Part shown: positions 51,732 through 60,611 of the stretch, piece after piece
Layout: each line of letters opens with the position of its first letter
How positions within the stretch are numbered: position 1 is the first letter of the stretch
Source: Arthrobacter globiformis
GTDB taxonomy: Bacteria > Actinomycetota > Actinomycetes > Actinomycetales > Micrococcaceae
Reading direction: 5' to 3'
NCBI RefSeq assembly: GCF_030815865.1
Contig: NZ_JAUSXI010000001.1
Span: 2,852,001-2,916,000, forward strand
Length of the DNA stretch: 64,000 nt
The notes under the pieces: model-generated
Database searches by the model: none
What the model saw: the letters and a program-made list of their open reading frames with translations, nothing else
Told to the model about the DNA's origin: nothing
Made by a program: the position numbers and the translations under genes

Positions 51732-52655
51732 TCAGCCCTGTACGCGTTGCCGGTAGAGCCGGGGAGTTTCGCCGGCGTCGTTGAGAAAGTGTCGGTTGAA
51801 ATTGGACAGGTTCGAGAAACCGACTTCGTAGCAGATTTCGGAGATGGCTTTGTCGGTGCGCTCCAGCAGACGCCGCGCGTGGGCCAGACGGAGTTTGCGG
51901 ATCAGGTCACTGAAGTTCTGGCCGGTGGAGCGTTTGAAGTATTTCGAGAACGTCGGTTCAGTCATTCCCACCAGGGCCGCAGCGTCGGACATCTTGACGC
52001 TGCCGGCATGGTTGCTGAACACGTACTCAAGCACTATGTCGACCACGGCGGCTGCCTGTCCATCCAGTTGCGGTCTAAACCATTCCTCGGCAAGGTAGCG
52101 CCGTTCTTCCTGCGGTGCCCGGGCAAGAATGGCAAAGAGTTCCAGAAGATGGTGAAGCCGTTCCAATCCGTTGGAGGCGCCCATCGCCTCGATGGATGCA
52201 GCTGCCAACTGGGCTGACTGCCCCACAAATTCGATCCCGCGGGCGGACTGTTCCAGCAGGGGTTTGACCTCGGCCATTTCCGGAACAATGGAAGTTGCTT
52301 GCTCGACCCATTTTCCGTCGAACTGGATCACGGCATCGCGCCGCTTGAGGACTTCTCCGGGCTCCAGGTCGCTCACCCAGTCGTGCGGCAGCCCTGATCC
52401 GACGAGGGACACGTGGCCTGCCTCGAACGTGCCGATATGGTCGCCGACGATGAACTTTCCGGTGCCCTTCCGGATCAGGTGGATCTCATACTCGGGATGA
52501 TAATTCCACCGCGCCACTGGGCTGGGGTAGTCGTGCTCGTGCCACCGCACCGAATGGTTCGGGTCGGGCGGGATGACCTCCCGGTTGGCACGCATCCCCA
52601 GCAGGCGTTCGGCCAGCCTCGCCGTTGCTCCGTCATTCGGGTCCGCGGCAGTCAT
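51732..52655 (-). CDS. AraC family regulator of the polyol cluster
   Basis: This 307-residue protein has an N-terminal cupin-type sensing domain (RWHEHDYPSPVARWNYHPEY, metal/ligand His residues) and a C-terminal AraC double helix-turn-helix (MTEPTFSKYFKRSTGQNFSD; then ISEICYEVGFSNLSNFNRHF). It is divergent from the ABC transporter genes with 275 bases between them, so it most likely activates them in response to a polyol. No clear direct repeat was picked out in the gap. Confidence 0.88.
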   Translation of the reverse strand: MTAADPNDGATARLAERLLGMRANREVIPPDPNHSVRWHEHDYPSPVARWNYHPEYEIHLIRKGTGKFIVGDHIGTFEAGHVSLVGSGLPHDWVSDLEPGEVLKRRDAVIQFDGKWVEQATSIVPEMAEVKPLLEQSARGIEFVGQSAQLAAASIEAMGASNGLERLHHLLELFAILARAPQEERRYLAEEWFRPQLDGQAAAVVDIVLEYVFSNHAGSVKMSDAAALVGMTEPTFSKYFKRSTGQNFSDLIRKLRLAHARRLLERTDKAISEICYEVGFSNLSNFNRHFLNDAGETPRLYRQRVQG

Positions 52656-52930
52656 AGTGGTGCTCCGTGTGTTGGATGGTTATGAAATAGGGACAGCTCC
52701 TAGGGAGTCTTCCCCTAGATTAGCGCCCTTGTGCTGTCAATGCCGCGGAAAATTAGTATCAGAAATTGGCAAGCATGGCGCTAGTTGTGCCCTGTCCCAC
52801 AGGCCTAATGTTGAGGAACAACAGCGCGGCACACCGGATCCCCGGTCGTATTAGCCTCGCCACGGTCCGGCATTGACACAGCAGTCGAAATGCGGTGACT
52901 GAGCACCCTTGAAGAACAAAGGAGTCCTTT

Positions 52931-54277
52931 ATGCGCCCGAAAACGCGCGCTGCCGTCCTGTCCGCCGGAGCCCTGTGTATTGCGCTTAGTGCCTCGGCCT
53001 GTGCAGGTGCCGGTGGCGGCAATTCCGCTGGAGACCCGAACAGCATCAACGTGTTGATGGTGAACAACCCCCAGATGGAAGACCTGCAGCGGCTTACCGC
53101 TGATAACTTCACCAAGGAAACCGGCATCAAGGTCAACTACACGATCCTTCCGGAGAACGACGTCCGGGCCAAGATCAGCCAGGAGTTCTCGAGCCAGGCC
53201 GGTCAGTATGACGTCGCGTCCCTCTCCAACTACGAGATCCCGTTCTTCGCCGCCAACGGCTGGCTCGCCCCGCTGGACGACGTCGCGAAGGATGCCGAGT
53301 TCAATCAGGCGGACATCCTGCCTGCCTACACCGCGTCCCTCACCGGCGGAGACGGCAAGCTTTACGGCGAACCTTTCTACGGCGAGTCCTCCTTCCTGAT
53401 GTACCGCAAAGACATCCTGGCGGCCAAGGGCCTGACCATGCCGGAGAAGCCCACCTGGGACGAGGTGGCTGACATAGCGGCGAAGGCGGACGGCGCAGCC
53501 CCGGGCATGAAGGGCATCTGCCTGCGCGGTCAGCCCGGCTGGGGCCAGGTCTTTGCACCACTGACCACCGTGGTGAACACCTTCGGCGGCACCTGGTTCG
53601 ACAAGGAGTGGAACGCGAGGGTCAACGCCCCCGAATTCACTGCAGCCACCGAGTTCTACACCAAGCTGGTGCGTGAGCACGGCGAGGCCGGTGCCGCGCA
53701 GGCCGGGTTCACCGAGTGCCTGAACAACATGGGCCAGGGCAAGGTGGCCATGTGGTACGACGCCACCTCCGCCGCCGGTGCACTTGAAGCCGAGGCGTCA
53801 CCGGTGAAGGGCAAGATCGGCTACGCCCAGGCTCCGGTGAAGAGCACGAAGTCCTCGGGCTGGCTGTGGACGTGGTCCTGGGCCATGCAGGCCGCCTCGA
53901 AGAAGCAGGATGCCGCCGGGAAGTTCATCGCCTGGGCCAGCTCGAAAAAGTACGAAGAACTCGTGGCCTCCAAGCTTGGCTGGGCCAAGGTCCCCTCCGG
54001 CAAGCGCACCTCCACCTACGAGAACGCCGAGTTCCAGAAGGCCGCGCCGTTCTTCAAAGCTGAACGCTTCGCGATTGAGAACGCTGACCCCAAGAACCCC
54101 GGCGCCCAGGAACGCCCCGCCGTCGGAATCCAGTTCGTTGGCATTCCCGAGTTCGCCGCCCTGGGCACCAACGTCTCCCAAGGCGTCAGCTCCGCCATCG
54201 CAGGCCAAGGCTCTGTAGCTGACGCGCTGGCCAAGGGCCAGCAGGCCGCCCAAAAAGTCGCCGACAAGTACAAGTGA
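52931..54277 (+). CDS. ABC transporter polyol-binding lipoprotein
   Basis: This 448-residue extracellular solute-binding protein (family 1) is similar in layout to the sorbitol/mannitol binding protein SmoE. The N-terminus is a lipoprotein signal (MRPKTRAAVLSAGALCIALS, then ASAC with the anchored Cys near residue 24). The mature part begins with INVLMVNNPQMEDLQRLTAD and has GKLYGEPFYGESSFLMYRKD, typical of the sorbitol/mannitol group. It captures polyol outside the membrane and hands it to the two permeases that follow. The stop overlaps a possible GTG of the next gene. Confidence 0.9.
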   Translation: MRPKTRAAVLSAGALCIALSASACAGAGGGNSAGDPNSINVLMVNNPQMEDLQRLTADNFTKETGIKVNYTILPENDVRAKISQEFSSQAGQYDVASLSNYEIPFFAANGWLAPLDDVAKDAEFNQADILPAYTASLTGGDGKLYGEPFYGESSFLMYRKDILAAKGLTMPEKPTWDEVADIAAKADGAAPGMKGICLRGQPGWGQVFAPLTTVVNTFGGTWFDKEWNARVNAPEFTAATEFYTKLVREHGEAGAAQAGFTECLNNMGQGKVAMWYDATSAAGALEAEASPVKGKIGYAQAPVKSTKSSGWLWTWSWAMQAASKKQDAAGKFIAWASSKKYEELVASKLGWAKVPSGKRTSTYENAEFQKAAPFFKAERFAIENADPKNPGAQERPAVGIQFVGIPEFAALGTNVSQGVSSAIAGQGSVADALAKGQQAAQKVADKYK

Positions 54278-54303
54278 CCTTAACCGAACTGCAGGAGAAC
54301 ATC

Positions 54304-55273
54304 ATGACTACCGCAACGGCGCGCATCTCCCGCCCGGGACACAACGCCACCAAACCATCACGGGACGCCCGGACGCGCGAACGCGCCCTGGCCTGGGCAC
54401 GGCGCGCACCGCTGCTGCCGGCCCTGATCTTCCTCATCATCGTCACCCAGCTCCCGTTTGTGGTGACGCTGATCATCTCGTTCCTGAACTGGAACAGCCT
54501 GAGCCCTGACAAGACCGCATTTGCCGGCCTGGAGAATTACGTTACGGTCCTCACGGACCCGGACCTGCGCCAAGCCATCTTCACCACCATCCTCCTCACG
54601 GTCGCCGTGGTCCTGGCCAGCCTGCTCATTGGCCTGGGCCTGGCACTGCTGCTGGACAAGAAGTTCATCGGCCGAGGACTGGCACGCACCCTGCTGATCG
54701 CGCCATTCCTCGTTGTCCCGGTGGCCGCCGCTCTCATCTGGAAGCACGCCCTGCTCAACCCCACCTACGGCCTCATCAACGGCATCCTGACGTGGATCTG
54801 GTCCCTCTTCGGCAGTGTCACCCCGCCCCAGCTGGACCTGCTATCCCAGGCACCGATGATGGCCGTCATCGTGTCGCTGGTGTGGCAGTGGACGCCGTTC
54901 ATGATGCTCATCCTGCTGGCGGGTCTGCAGTCCCGTCCCATGGACACCGTGGAAGCCGCCCAGATGGACGGCGCCAGCCCGTGGGCGATCTTCCGGGCAC
55001 CTCACGTTGCCGCACCTGCGCCAGTACCTCGAACTCGGCGGCCTGCTCGGAGCGATCTACATCGTGCAGAACTTCGACGCCGTCTTCACCCTCACCGCAG
55101 GCGGACTGGGCACCGCCAACCTGCCCTACGCCATTTACCAGACGTTCTACTTCGCCAACGAATACGGCCTGGCGTCCGCCGCCGGCGTCGTGGTGGTCAT
55201 CGGCACCATCATCGTGGCCACCTTTGCCCTCCGCACCGTCTTTTCACTCTTCAAGAAGGAGGCAGCACGATGA
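54304..55273 (+). pseudogene. ABC sugar/polyol permease (MalF/SmoF type) with a one-base frameshift
   Basis: The ATG at 54304 (GCAGGAGAA in front) opens a MalF-type permease: PLLPALIFLIIVTQLPFVVT, then several membrane helices, up to the EAA loop VEAAQMDGASPWAIFR. There the frame breaks: GGG at 54995-54997 has one G too many. Removing it joins the next frame, HLTLPHLRQYLELGGLLGAI to FSLFKKEAAR and a TGA at 55271-55273, giving a normal 322-residue protein. The break lies in the loop that contacts the ATPase, so the gene is inactive unless the extra G is a sequencing error or frameshifting occurs. Confidence 0.88.
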
Positions 55274-56190
55274 GCACCCTCACCCCCGCCGCACCGCAGA
55301 GCACGCCCCCCGGCCCCACCGCGCTGAATACCGGCCGCAGTGCACGGCGCGGCAAGACCCGGATGGACCCCACCCGCAACAACACCGCCGCGGGCATCGC
55401 CGCCTGGCTGCTGGCGCTCCTCTTCGTAGCCCCGGTCCTGTGGATGATCCTGACTTCCTTCCACTCCGAAACGGACGCAGCGACCAACCCGCCCTCCATC
55501 GCGGCCAACCTCACCCTGGACGCCTACAAGGAGTTCTTCGGCGAAACCTCCGGGGTGAGCCCGTGGCCTTCACTGATCAACTCCGCCACCGCGTCGATCC
55601 TGTCCACCGTCCTCGTCCTGGCCCTGGCCATCCCCGCCGCCTACGCCCTCTCCATCCGGCCGGTGAAGAAGTGGACCGACGTGATGTTTTTCTTCCTCTC
55701 CACCAAGATGATGCCCGTGGTCGCTGCGATCCTGCCGCTCTACCTCTTCGCCCGGACCGTCGGGGCACTGGACAACATCTGGTTCCTGATCCTGATGTAC
55801 ACGTCCATGAACCTGCCCATCGCCGTCTGGATGATGCGCTCCTTCCTCGCCGAAGTCCCCGAAGAAATGCTCGAAGCAGCACAAATCGACGGCGCCAACC
55901 TCCTCCTCACCCTCCGCAAGATCATCGCCCCCGTGGCAATGCCCGGCATCGCCGCCACCGCCCTGATCTGCTTCATCTTCAGCTGGAACGAACTCCTCCT
56001 CGCCCGGGTCCTCACCGGCGTCGTCGCCGGCACAGCCCCCGTGTTCCTCACCGGCTTCGTCTCAGGCCAGGGACTCTTCCTCGCCAAAGTCTGCGCGGCC
56101 GCCGTCGTGATCTCACTGCCCGTGCTGTTCGCCGGCTTCGCCGCCCAGGACAAACTCGTCCAGGGCCTCTCGCTCGGCGCGGTCAAGTAA
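55270..56190 (+). CDS. ABC sugar/polyol permease (MalG/SmoG type)
   Basis: This 306-residue inner-membrane protein has six membrane segments. The EAA loop near the C-terminus, EMLEAAQIDGANLLLTLRKI, followed by FSWNELLLARVLTG, is typical of the second polyol permease. The ATGA overlap with the first permease shows normal operon design; because the frameshift puts the upstream frame in phase with this gene, an unbroken reading runs from 54274 into it. No ATP-binding subunit is in the cluster, so a shared ATPase elsewhere (MsmX/UgpC type) must serve it. Confidence 0.92.
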   Translation: MSTLTPAAPQSTPPGPTALNTGRSARRGKTRMDPTRNNTAAGIAAWLLALLFVAPVLWMILTSFHSETDAATNPPSIAANLTLDAYKEFFGETSGVSPWPSLINSATASILSTVLVLALAIPAAYALSIRPVKKWTDVMFFFLSTKMMPVVAAILPLYLFARTVGALDNIWFLILMYTSMNLPIAVWMMRSFLAEVPEEMLEAAQIDGANLLLTLRKIIAPVAMPGIAATALICFIFSWNELLLARVLTGVVAGTAPVFLTGFVSGQGLFLAKVCAAAVVISLPVLFAGFAAQDKLVQGLSLGAVK

Positions 56191-56228
56191 CCAGCCCTTA
56201 CCCTTCAAATTCCCAAAGGAATACTTCG

Positions 56229-57290
56229 ATGACAACATCAACCGCACAGTCCCCGGCCCTCGGACAGCCGGAACTTCCGGCTACCATGCGCGCCAACATC
56301 CTGAAAAGCCAGGGCGACATGGCCATGGAAACCCTGCCCCTACCGCAACTCGACGCCGACCAGGTCCTGGTTCGGGTGGCCGCTGTCGGCGTCTGCGGCA
56401 GCGACGTCCACTACTACGAACACGGCCGGATCGGCGACTACGTGGTGGACCACCCGCTGATCCTCGGCCATGAACTCTCCGGCCGGATCGCCGCCGTCGG
56501 GAGCGCTGTTGACCCCTCCCGCGTCGGCAACCGGGTGGCTGTTGAACCCCAGCGGCCGTGCCGCACGTGCAAGCAGTGCAAAGCCGGACGCTACAACCTT
56601 TGCCCCGACATCGAGTTCTACGCCACCCCGCCGATCGATGGCGCCTTCGCCGAATACGTGACTATCCAGTCCGACTTCGCTTATGACATCCCGGACAGCG
56701 TCAGCGACGAGGCAGCCGCCCTCATCGAGCCACTGTCGGTGGGGCTGTGGGCCTGTGAGCGAGCGGAAATCAAGCCCGGCAGCCGGGTCCTGATCGCCGG
56801 CGCCGGGCCGATCGGGATCATCGCCGCCCAGGCCGCCCGCGCCTTCGGCGCCACCGAAATCTATATCACCGACATCGCCGAGGACCGCCTTACCTTCGCA
56901 CTGGAGCACGGCGCGACCCACGCGCTCAACGCCAAAACGGACAGCGTCGAAGGGCTGGACGTTGACGCCTTCATCGACGCCTCCGGTGCCCCGCAGGCCG
57001 TCCGCTCCGGCATCAAAGCCGTGGGACCGGCCGGCCGTGTCATCCTGGTGGGGCTCGGGTCCGACGACGTCGAACTCCCGGTGTCGTTTATCCAGAACCG
57101 GGAGATCTGGCTCTCCGGTGTTTTCCGCTACACCAACACCTGGCCGCTGGCGATCCAGCTGATCGCCGACGGGAAGGTAGACATGGACATCCTGGTCACC
57201 GGCAGGTTCACCCTCGCCGAATCCGAAAAAGCGCTCAAAGCCGGCAAGCAGCCCGGCCAGCTCAAAGCAGTCGTCTACCCGGGCCGCTAA
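56229..57290 (+). CDS. Zinc-dependent polyol dehydrogenase (sorbitol/xylitol dehydrogenase type)
   Basis: This 353-residue zinc medium-chain dehydrogenase oxidises a polyol to a ketose with NAD+. The catalytic zinc site lies in VGVCGSDVHYYEHGRIGD and LILGHELSG. The structural zinc cysteines are in RPCRTCKQCKAGRYNLC. The NAD loop is VLIAGAGPIGIIAAQAARAF. The CGSDVHYYEHGRIG form is shared by sorbitol, xylitol and L-iditol dehydrogenases. The start is at ATG 56229 after AAAGGAATA. Product and kinase (next gene) fit sorbitol to fructose to fructose-phosphate. Confidence 0.9.
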   Translation: MTTSTAQSPALGQPELPATMRANILKSQGDMAMETLPLPQLDADQVLVRVAAVGVCGSDVHYYEHGRIGDYVVDHPLILGHELSGRIAAVGSAVDPSRVGNRVAVEPQRPCRTCKQCKAGRYNLCPDIEFYATPPIDGAFAEYVTIQSDFAYDIPDSVSDEAAALIEPLSVGLWACERAEIKPGSRVLIAGAGPIGIIAAQAARAFGATEIYITDIAEDRLTFALEHGATHALNAKTDSVEGLDVDAFIDASGAPQAVRSGIKAVGPAGRVILVGLGSDDVELPVSFIQNREIWLSGVFRYTNTWPLAIQLIADGKVDMDILVTGRFTLAESEKALKAGKQPGQLKAVVYPGR

Positions 57291-57341
57291 GCCCGCAGCC
57301 ATCAGCAGCCACGTACAGCCCCGACCTGCAAGGAAGCAGCC

Positions 57342-58343
57342 ATGCCATCACACGAGAACGGTCCCGAATCAGAGCTCTCTGACGACGCTTTGGTCAGCGT
57401 CATCGGCGAGTCACTCGTTGACATCATCGATGACCCGAGCCGGGGAACCCCCGCGCCCGAGACGCACCCCGGCGGCAGCCCCCTGAACGTAGCCGTCGGC
57501 TGTGCCCGCCTGGACCTGCGGACCAAACTCGTCACCGACTTTGCAGAGGACCCCTACGGCCAGTTGATCGCCGAGCATCTGGAGAACAACGGTGTCAGTG
57601 CCATTGTCGGCGGCTCCCTGCCGACCTCAACAGCCGTGGCTACCCTGGACGACACTGGAGCCGCGCAATACACCTTTTCCATTGGCTGGGACATTAACGG
57701 AGCTTCCATCCCGGCCCTGGCAGCGGTGGAGAGCTCGCTCCATGTCCACACCGGATCCATCGCGACTGTCCTGCCTCCGGGGAACAAGACCGTCCTGGGA
57801 CTGCTCGAGGCGGCACGGCATCATGCCACAATCAGCTTTGACCCCAACTGCCGGCCGGCCATCAGCCCGGACACGGCCGCAGCCCGGGAGCAGGCCGAAG
57901 AGTTTGTTGCCGCGAGCGACATCGTCAAAGCCAGCGACGAGGACCTCCGCTGGCTCTACCCCGAGAGGACGCCGGAGGAGTCGATGGCGGCCTGGCTGGA
58001 GCTCGGACCATCGGTGGTGGCCCTGACCCGCGGCGCCCAAGGCCCAGTAATCCTGACCCGGCACGGACGCGTGGAAATGCCGGGGGAGTCCATCACAGTG
58101 GCAGACACCGTCGGGGCGGGGGACTCCTTCATGGCCGGCCTGATTTCCGGGCTCGCCCAGATGGACGCACTGGGGGCCGCCGCGAGGCCACGCCTGCAGG
58201 ACCTCACCCCGGATCAACTGCACGCCCTGGCCGCATACGCGAACCGGGCAGCCGCAGTGACCTGTTCAAGGCCGGGCGCCAACCCGCCCACCTCGACAGA
58301 GCTGGGTTCCTTGACCGGATCCTTCGCTGCGTCGGAAGGCTAG
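57342..58343 (+). CDS. PfkB family fructokinase
   Basis: This 333-residue ribokinase-fold kinase phosphorylates fructose or a related ketose. HPGGSPLNVAVGCARLDLRT at the N-terminus (substrate GG), FDPNCRPAISPD and the catalytic ADTVGAGDSFMAGLISGLAQ near residue 255 are all present. The GGSPLNVA motif is typical of fructokinases. It follows the polyol dehydrogenase after 51 bases with an AAGGAAG ribosome binding site and is the last intact gene of the polyol operon. Confidence 0.9.
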   Translation: MPSHENGPESELSDDALVSVIGESLVDIIDDPSRGTPAPETHPGGSPLNVAVGCARLDLRTKLVTDFAEDPYGQLIAEHLENNGVSAIVGGSLPTSTAVATLDDTGAAQYTFSIGWDINGASIPALAAVESSLHVHTGSIATVLPPGNKTVLGLLEAARHHATISFDPNCRPAISPDTAAAREQAEEFVAASDIVKASDEDLRWLYPERTPEESMAAWLELGPSVVALTRGAQGPVILTRHGRVEMPGESITVADTVGAGDSFMAGLISGLAQMDALGAAARPRLQDLTPDQLHALAAYANRAAAVTCSRPGANPPTSTELGSLTGSFAASEG

Positions 58344-58354
58344 CCAATGCATGA

Positions 58355-58491
58355 AGTCAAGCGAAACTGACGGCGGGCATTGTCCACTTCGGAGTCGGCG
58401 GATTCCACCGGCCCATCAGGCCCTGTACTTCGATCGGCTTATGAATGGCGGGCTGGCCCATGACTGGGCCAGCTCTGGGGTCGGTGTCCTG
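58355..58491 (+). pseudogene. Mannitol dehydrogenase, N-terminal remnant
   Basis: After the fructokinase stop, one frame reads SQAKLTAGIVHFGVGGFHR and then, after a one-base loss near 58410, HQALYFDRLMNGGLAHDWAS and GVGVL. This is the N-terminal NAD-binding start of the polyol 2-dehydrogenase (mannitol dehydrogenase) family, of which about 45 of 480-500 residues remain. The start codon is also missing. The full operon was probably binding protein, permeases, sorbitol-type dehydrogenase, fructokinase, mannitol dehydrogenase. Confidence 0.8.
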
Positions 58492-58555
58492 AAACGGACG
58501 TGCTTTCCCTGTTCAGGGGCTTGTTGGCCTCTGAGTGTTCACATATTGAGTTGTG

Positions 58556-58580
58556 AGGGGCTCCTTCGGGGGCCTTTTTT
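58556..58580 (+). terminator. Rho-independent terminator of the polyol operon
   Basis: A GGCTCC stem, a TTCG tetraloop closed by C-G, GGGGCC (one G-T wobble) and six T residues (58575-58580) make a textbook intrinsic terminator. It lies about 65 bases after the mannitol dehydrogenase remnant. Confidence 0.9.
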
Positions 58581-58762
58581 ATTGGTGGCCGGTGCTGTTG
58601 CCGGCTGCCTCCTTCCTTGCCTGGATCCACGGCATGTCCTTTGGTGCCTGGTCATGGACGCCGTTGGCTTGGGCGACATGATCTGAGACGAACGAATCGG
58701 GTAGGAGTTTCTTCTCTGCGTGTCGTTGGTCTGACACCCGGACCCTGGGCTCTTGCCTAATG

Positions 58763-58780
58763 CGTTAGTGAAGACTAACG
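58763..58780. promoter_or_regulatory. ArsR operator palindrome
   Basis: CGTTAGT-GAAG-ACTAACG is a perfect 7-bp-arm inverted repeat; an overlapping near-palindrome CTAATGCGTTAG begins at 58757. It ends eight bases before the GTG at 58789. The ArsR-type repressor encoded there probably binds it to control its own operon. Confidence 0.7.
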
Positions 58781-58788
58781 TATTTGTT

Positions 58789-59109
58789 GTGCCTGATCTT
58801 CTGGAAGTCGCAACGGAGCCGAACAGGCGGGCGCTGCTCCGGCTCCTGGCGGAAGGCGAGAAGACGGTCACCGAGCTGTCCGGGCACTTCCCCGTCAGCC
58901 GGTCGGCTGTATCCCAGCATCTGCTGCTTCTTTCGGAAGTGGGGCTCGTGACGGCCAGGAAAGACGGCCGGAACAGGTACTACCGCCTGGACGGTGCCGG
59001 CATGGTCCGGCTGCGTGAACAATTCGAAGCGTTTTGGACAACTGAACTGGACCTGTTGGTGGCCGACGCCGGCCGGCTGGGCCCACAACCATCGCAAGGG
59101 AATTTCTGA
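58789..59109 (+). CDS. ArsR family repressor
   Basis: This winged-helix repressor of about 106 residues has PDLLEVATEPNRRALLRLLA, the recognition part TELSGHFPVSRSAVSQHLLL and the wing VGLVTARKDGRNRYYRLDG. It lacks the metal-binding cysteines of true arsenic or cadmium sensors and belongs to the group linked to SRPBCC genes. The start at GTG 58789 is preferred because upstream candidates (TTG 58753, GTG 58768) would place the operator inside the coding sequence; without a visible Shine-Dalgarno the mRNA may be leaderless. TGATG overlap with the next gene. Confidence 0.82.
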   Translation: MPDLLEVATEPNRRALLRLLAEGEKTVTELSGHFPVSRSAVSQHLLLLSEVGLVTARKDGRNRYYRLDGAGMVRLREQFEAFWTTELDLLVADAGRLGPQPSQGNF

Positions 59110-60086
59110 TGACTTTCAACAAGACCGTGTTCCTACCGGTAGATCCGGACGCCGCCTTCGCCCTCATCACCGAGCCGGAACGGCTCCGGCGCTGGAAGAC
59201 CGTGGCGGCGCGGGTGGATCTCCGGGTGGGCGGCGACTACCGGTGGACCATCACCCCGGGCCACTCGGCGATGGGAAGTTTCACCGAAATCGAGCCCGGC
59301 AAGCGGATCGTTTACACCTGGGGCTGGGAGGGCGACGCCGGCCTGCCGCCTGGGGCGTCCACCGTGACGGTGAACCTGGAAGCAGTCGACGGCGGAACTA
59401 CCGTCCAACTGATCCACGAGGGGCTGAACGAGCAGCAGGAGGCGAGCCACGCCGAAGGCTGGAACCACTTCCTTGAGCGCCTCGTCCTGCTGGCCGCCAA
59501 CGGAGATGCGGGCCCTGATGAGTGGGCTGCAGTTCCGGACCCGATGAACGAGCTCACCAGCGCCGAAGCGGCCCTGGCTGTTGCCCAGCGCGTCCTCCGA
59601 GGGCTCAACGAGTCCCACCTGGCCTTGCCGACGCCCTGCGCAGACTTCACGGTGGCCGCCCTCCTGGACCACCTCTTCGGATCCATCGCGTCCATCGGCA
59701 AGTCTCTCGGCGTGACGGTTGCCGATCAGCCGGGGGGCAGCGCGGAGGTCCGGATCGCGGACGCAGCGCAGGCCACGCTGGAGGCATTCCGGGCCAACGG
59801 AACTGAAGGAACCCTGGACATGGGCTTCGCCGAACTGCCCGCCACCTTGGTTGCCAACATCCTGAATCTCGAACTGGTCGTCCACGCCTGGGACTTTGCC
59901 ACGGCCACGGGGCAGGAACTCACCGTTGCCCCGGCGCTCTCGGACTATGTGCTGGGCCTTGCCCGGAACACCATCAGCCCGCAGATGCGCGGCAAGAGCT
60001 TTGCGGCGGAAACGCTGGTGGATGAATCGTCGGCCAGCATGGAACGCCTGGTCGCCTTCACCGGCCGGCAGGTTGCCGGGATCTGA
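59109..60086 (+). CDS. SRPBCC (AHSA1-like) and TIGR03086-type fusion protein
   Basis: This 325-residue two-domain protein has an AHSA1/SRPBCC lipocalin-like fold in residues 1-135 (VFLPVDPDAAFALITEPERL; VYTWGWEGDAGLPPG; GWNHFLERLVLLA). Residues about 145-325 form the TIGR03086/DinB-like metal-binding fold (LALPTPCADFTVAALLDHLF; LELVVHAWDFATATG) of the mycothiol-dependent family. Function unknown; the ArsR partner suggests an inducible response to a small organic compound. Both domains also occur as separate neighbouring genes, so a fusion is plausible. No stop is present between the two. Confidence 0.85.
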   Translation: MTFNKTVFLPVDPDAAFALITEPERLRRWKTVAARVDLRVGGDYRWTITPGHSAMGSFTEIEPGKRIVYTWGWEGDAGLPPGASTVTVNLEAVDGGTTVQLIHEGLNEQQEASHAEGWNHFLERLVLLAANGDAGPDEWAAVPDPMNELTSAEAALAVAQRVLRGLNESHLALPTPCADFTVAALLDHLFGSIASIGKSLGVTVADQPGGSAEVRIADAAQATLEAFRANGTEGTLDMGFAELPATLVANILNLELVVHAWDFATATGQELTVAPALSDYVLGLARNTISPQMRGKSFAAETLVDESSASMERLVAFTGRQVAGI

Positions 60087-60139
60087 AAACGCAGACGGAT
60101 ATAAGAAGCCGCCGACGGATATGAAGGGAGGGGACGCGC

Positions 60140-60574
60140 ATGGTTGATGTAGCGACGGAGATCGAGATCCGCCGCCCGCGCGACGTCGTGTCCGCCTATG
60201 CGGGAAATCCGGACAACGCGCCGGACTGGTACTCGAACATTAAGGGCGTCAACTGGGAAACGGCTCCGCCGTTGGTCCAGGGGTCCAAGGTGGCGTTCAG
60301 GGCGCAGTTCATGGGCAAAGCGCTGGACTACGTCTATGAATTTACCGAACTTGATCCGGGCAGGAAGCTGGTCATGCGCACCGCGCAAGGGCCCTTCCCG
60401 ATGCAGACAACGTACACCTGGGCCGACGCCGGCAACGGATCCACGCATATGACGCTGCGCAACACCGGAACGCCGGCGGGTTTCTCCGCCGTCGCCAGCC
60501 TGGTCATTGCTCCCATGATGCGCCGTGCCATGCGCAAGGACCTCACGAAACTCAAGGCGCTCCTCGAAGCCTGA
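60140..60574 (+). CDS. SRPBCC family protein
   Basis: This 144-residue polyketide-cyclase/START-like protein has VATEIEIRRPRDVVSAYAGN at the N-terminus, then SKVAFRAQFMGKALDYVYEF and a C-terminal helix VASLVIAPMMRRAMRKDLTK that closes the hydrophobic cavity. It likely binds a small hydrophobic ligand; no enzyme activity can be named. A good GAAGGGAGGGG ribosome binding site precedes the ATG. It is 53 bases after the fusion gene in the same operon. Confidence 0.87.
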   Translation: MVDVATEIEIRRPRDVVSAYAGNPDNAPDWYSNIKGVNWETAPPLVQGSKVAFRAQFMGKALDYVYEFTELDPGRKLVMRTAQGPFPMQTTYTWADAGNGSTHMTLRNTGTPAGFSAVASLVIAPMMRRAMRKDLTKLKALLEA

Positions 60575-60611
60575 GCCAACCCACCGAAAAAACGCACAGA
60601 AAGGAATCGCC

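Noticed and set aside
54274..56190. Single 638-residue permease reading
   Set aside because: It is a hybrid created by the extra G at 54995-54997; the stretch between about 55000 and 55270 is out of frame and the two permeases are separate proteins.
54792..57290. Very long open frame over both polyol permeases and the dehydrogenase
   Set aside because: Only the last 353 residues (from 56229) are a real protein. The upstream part is an Arg/Pro/His-rich out-of-frame reading of the permease genes.
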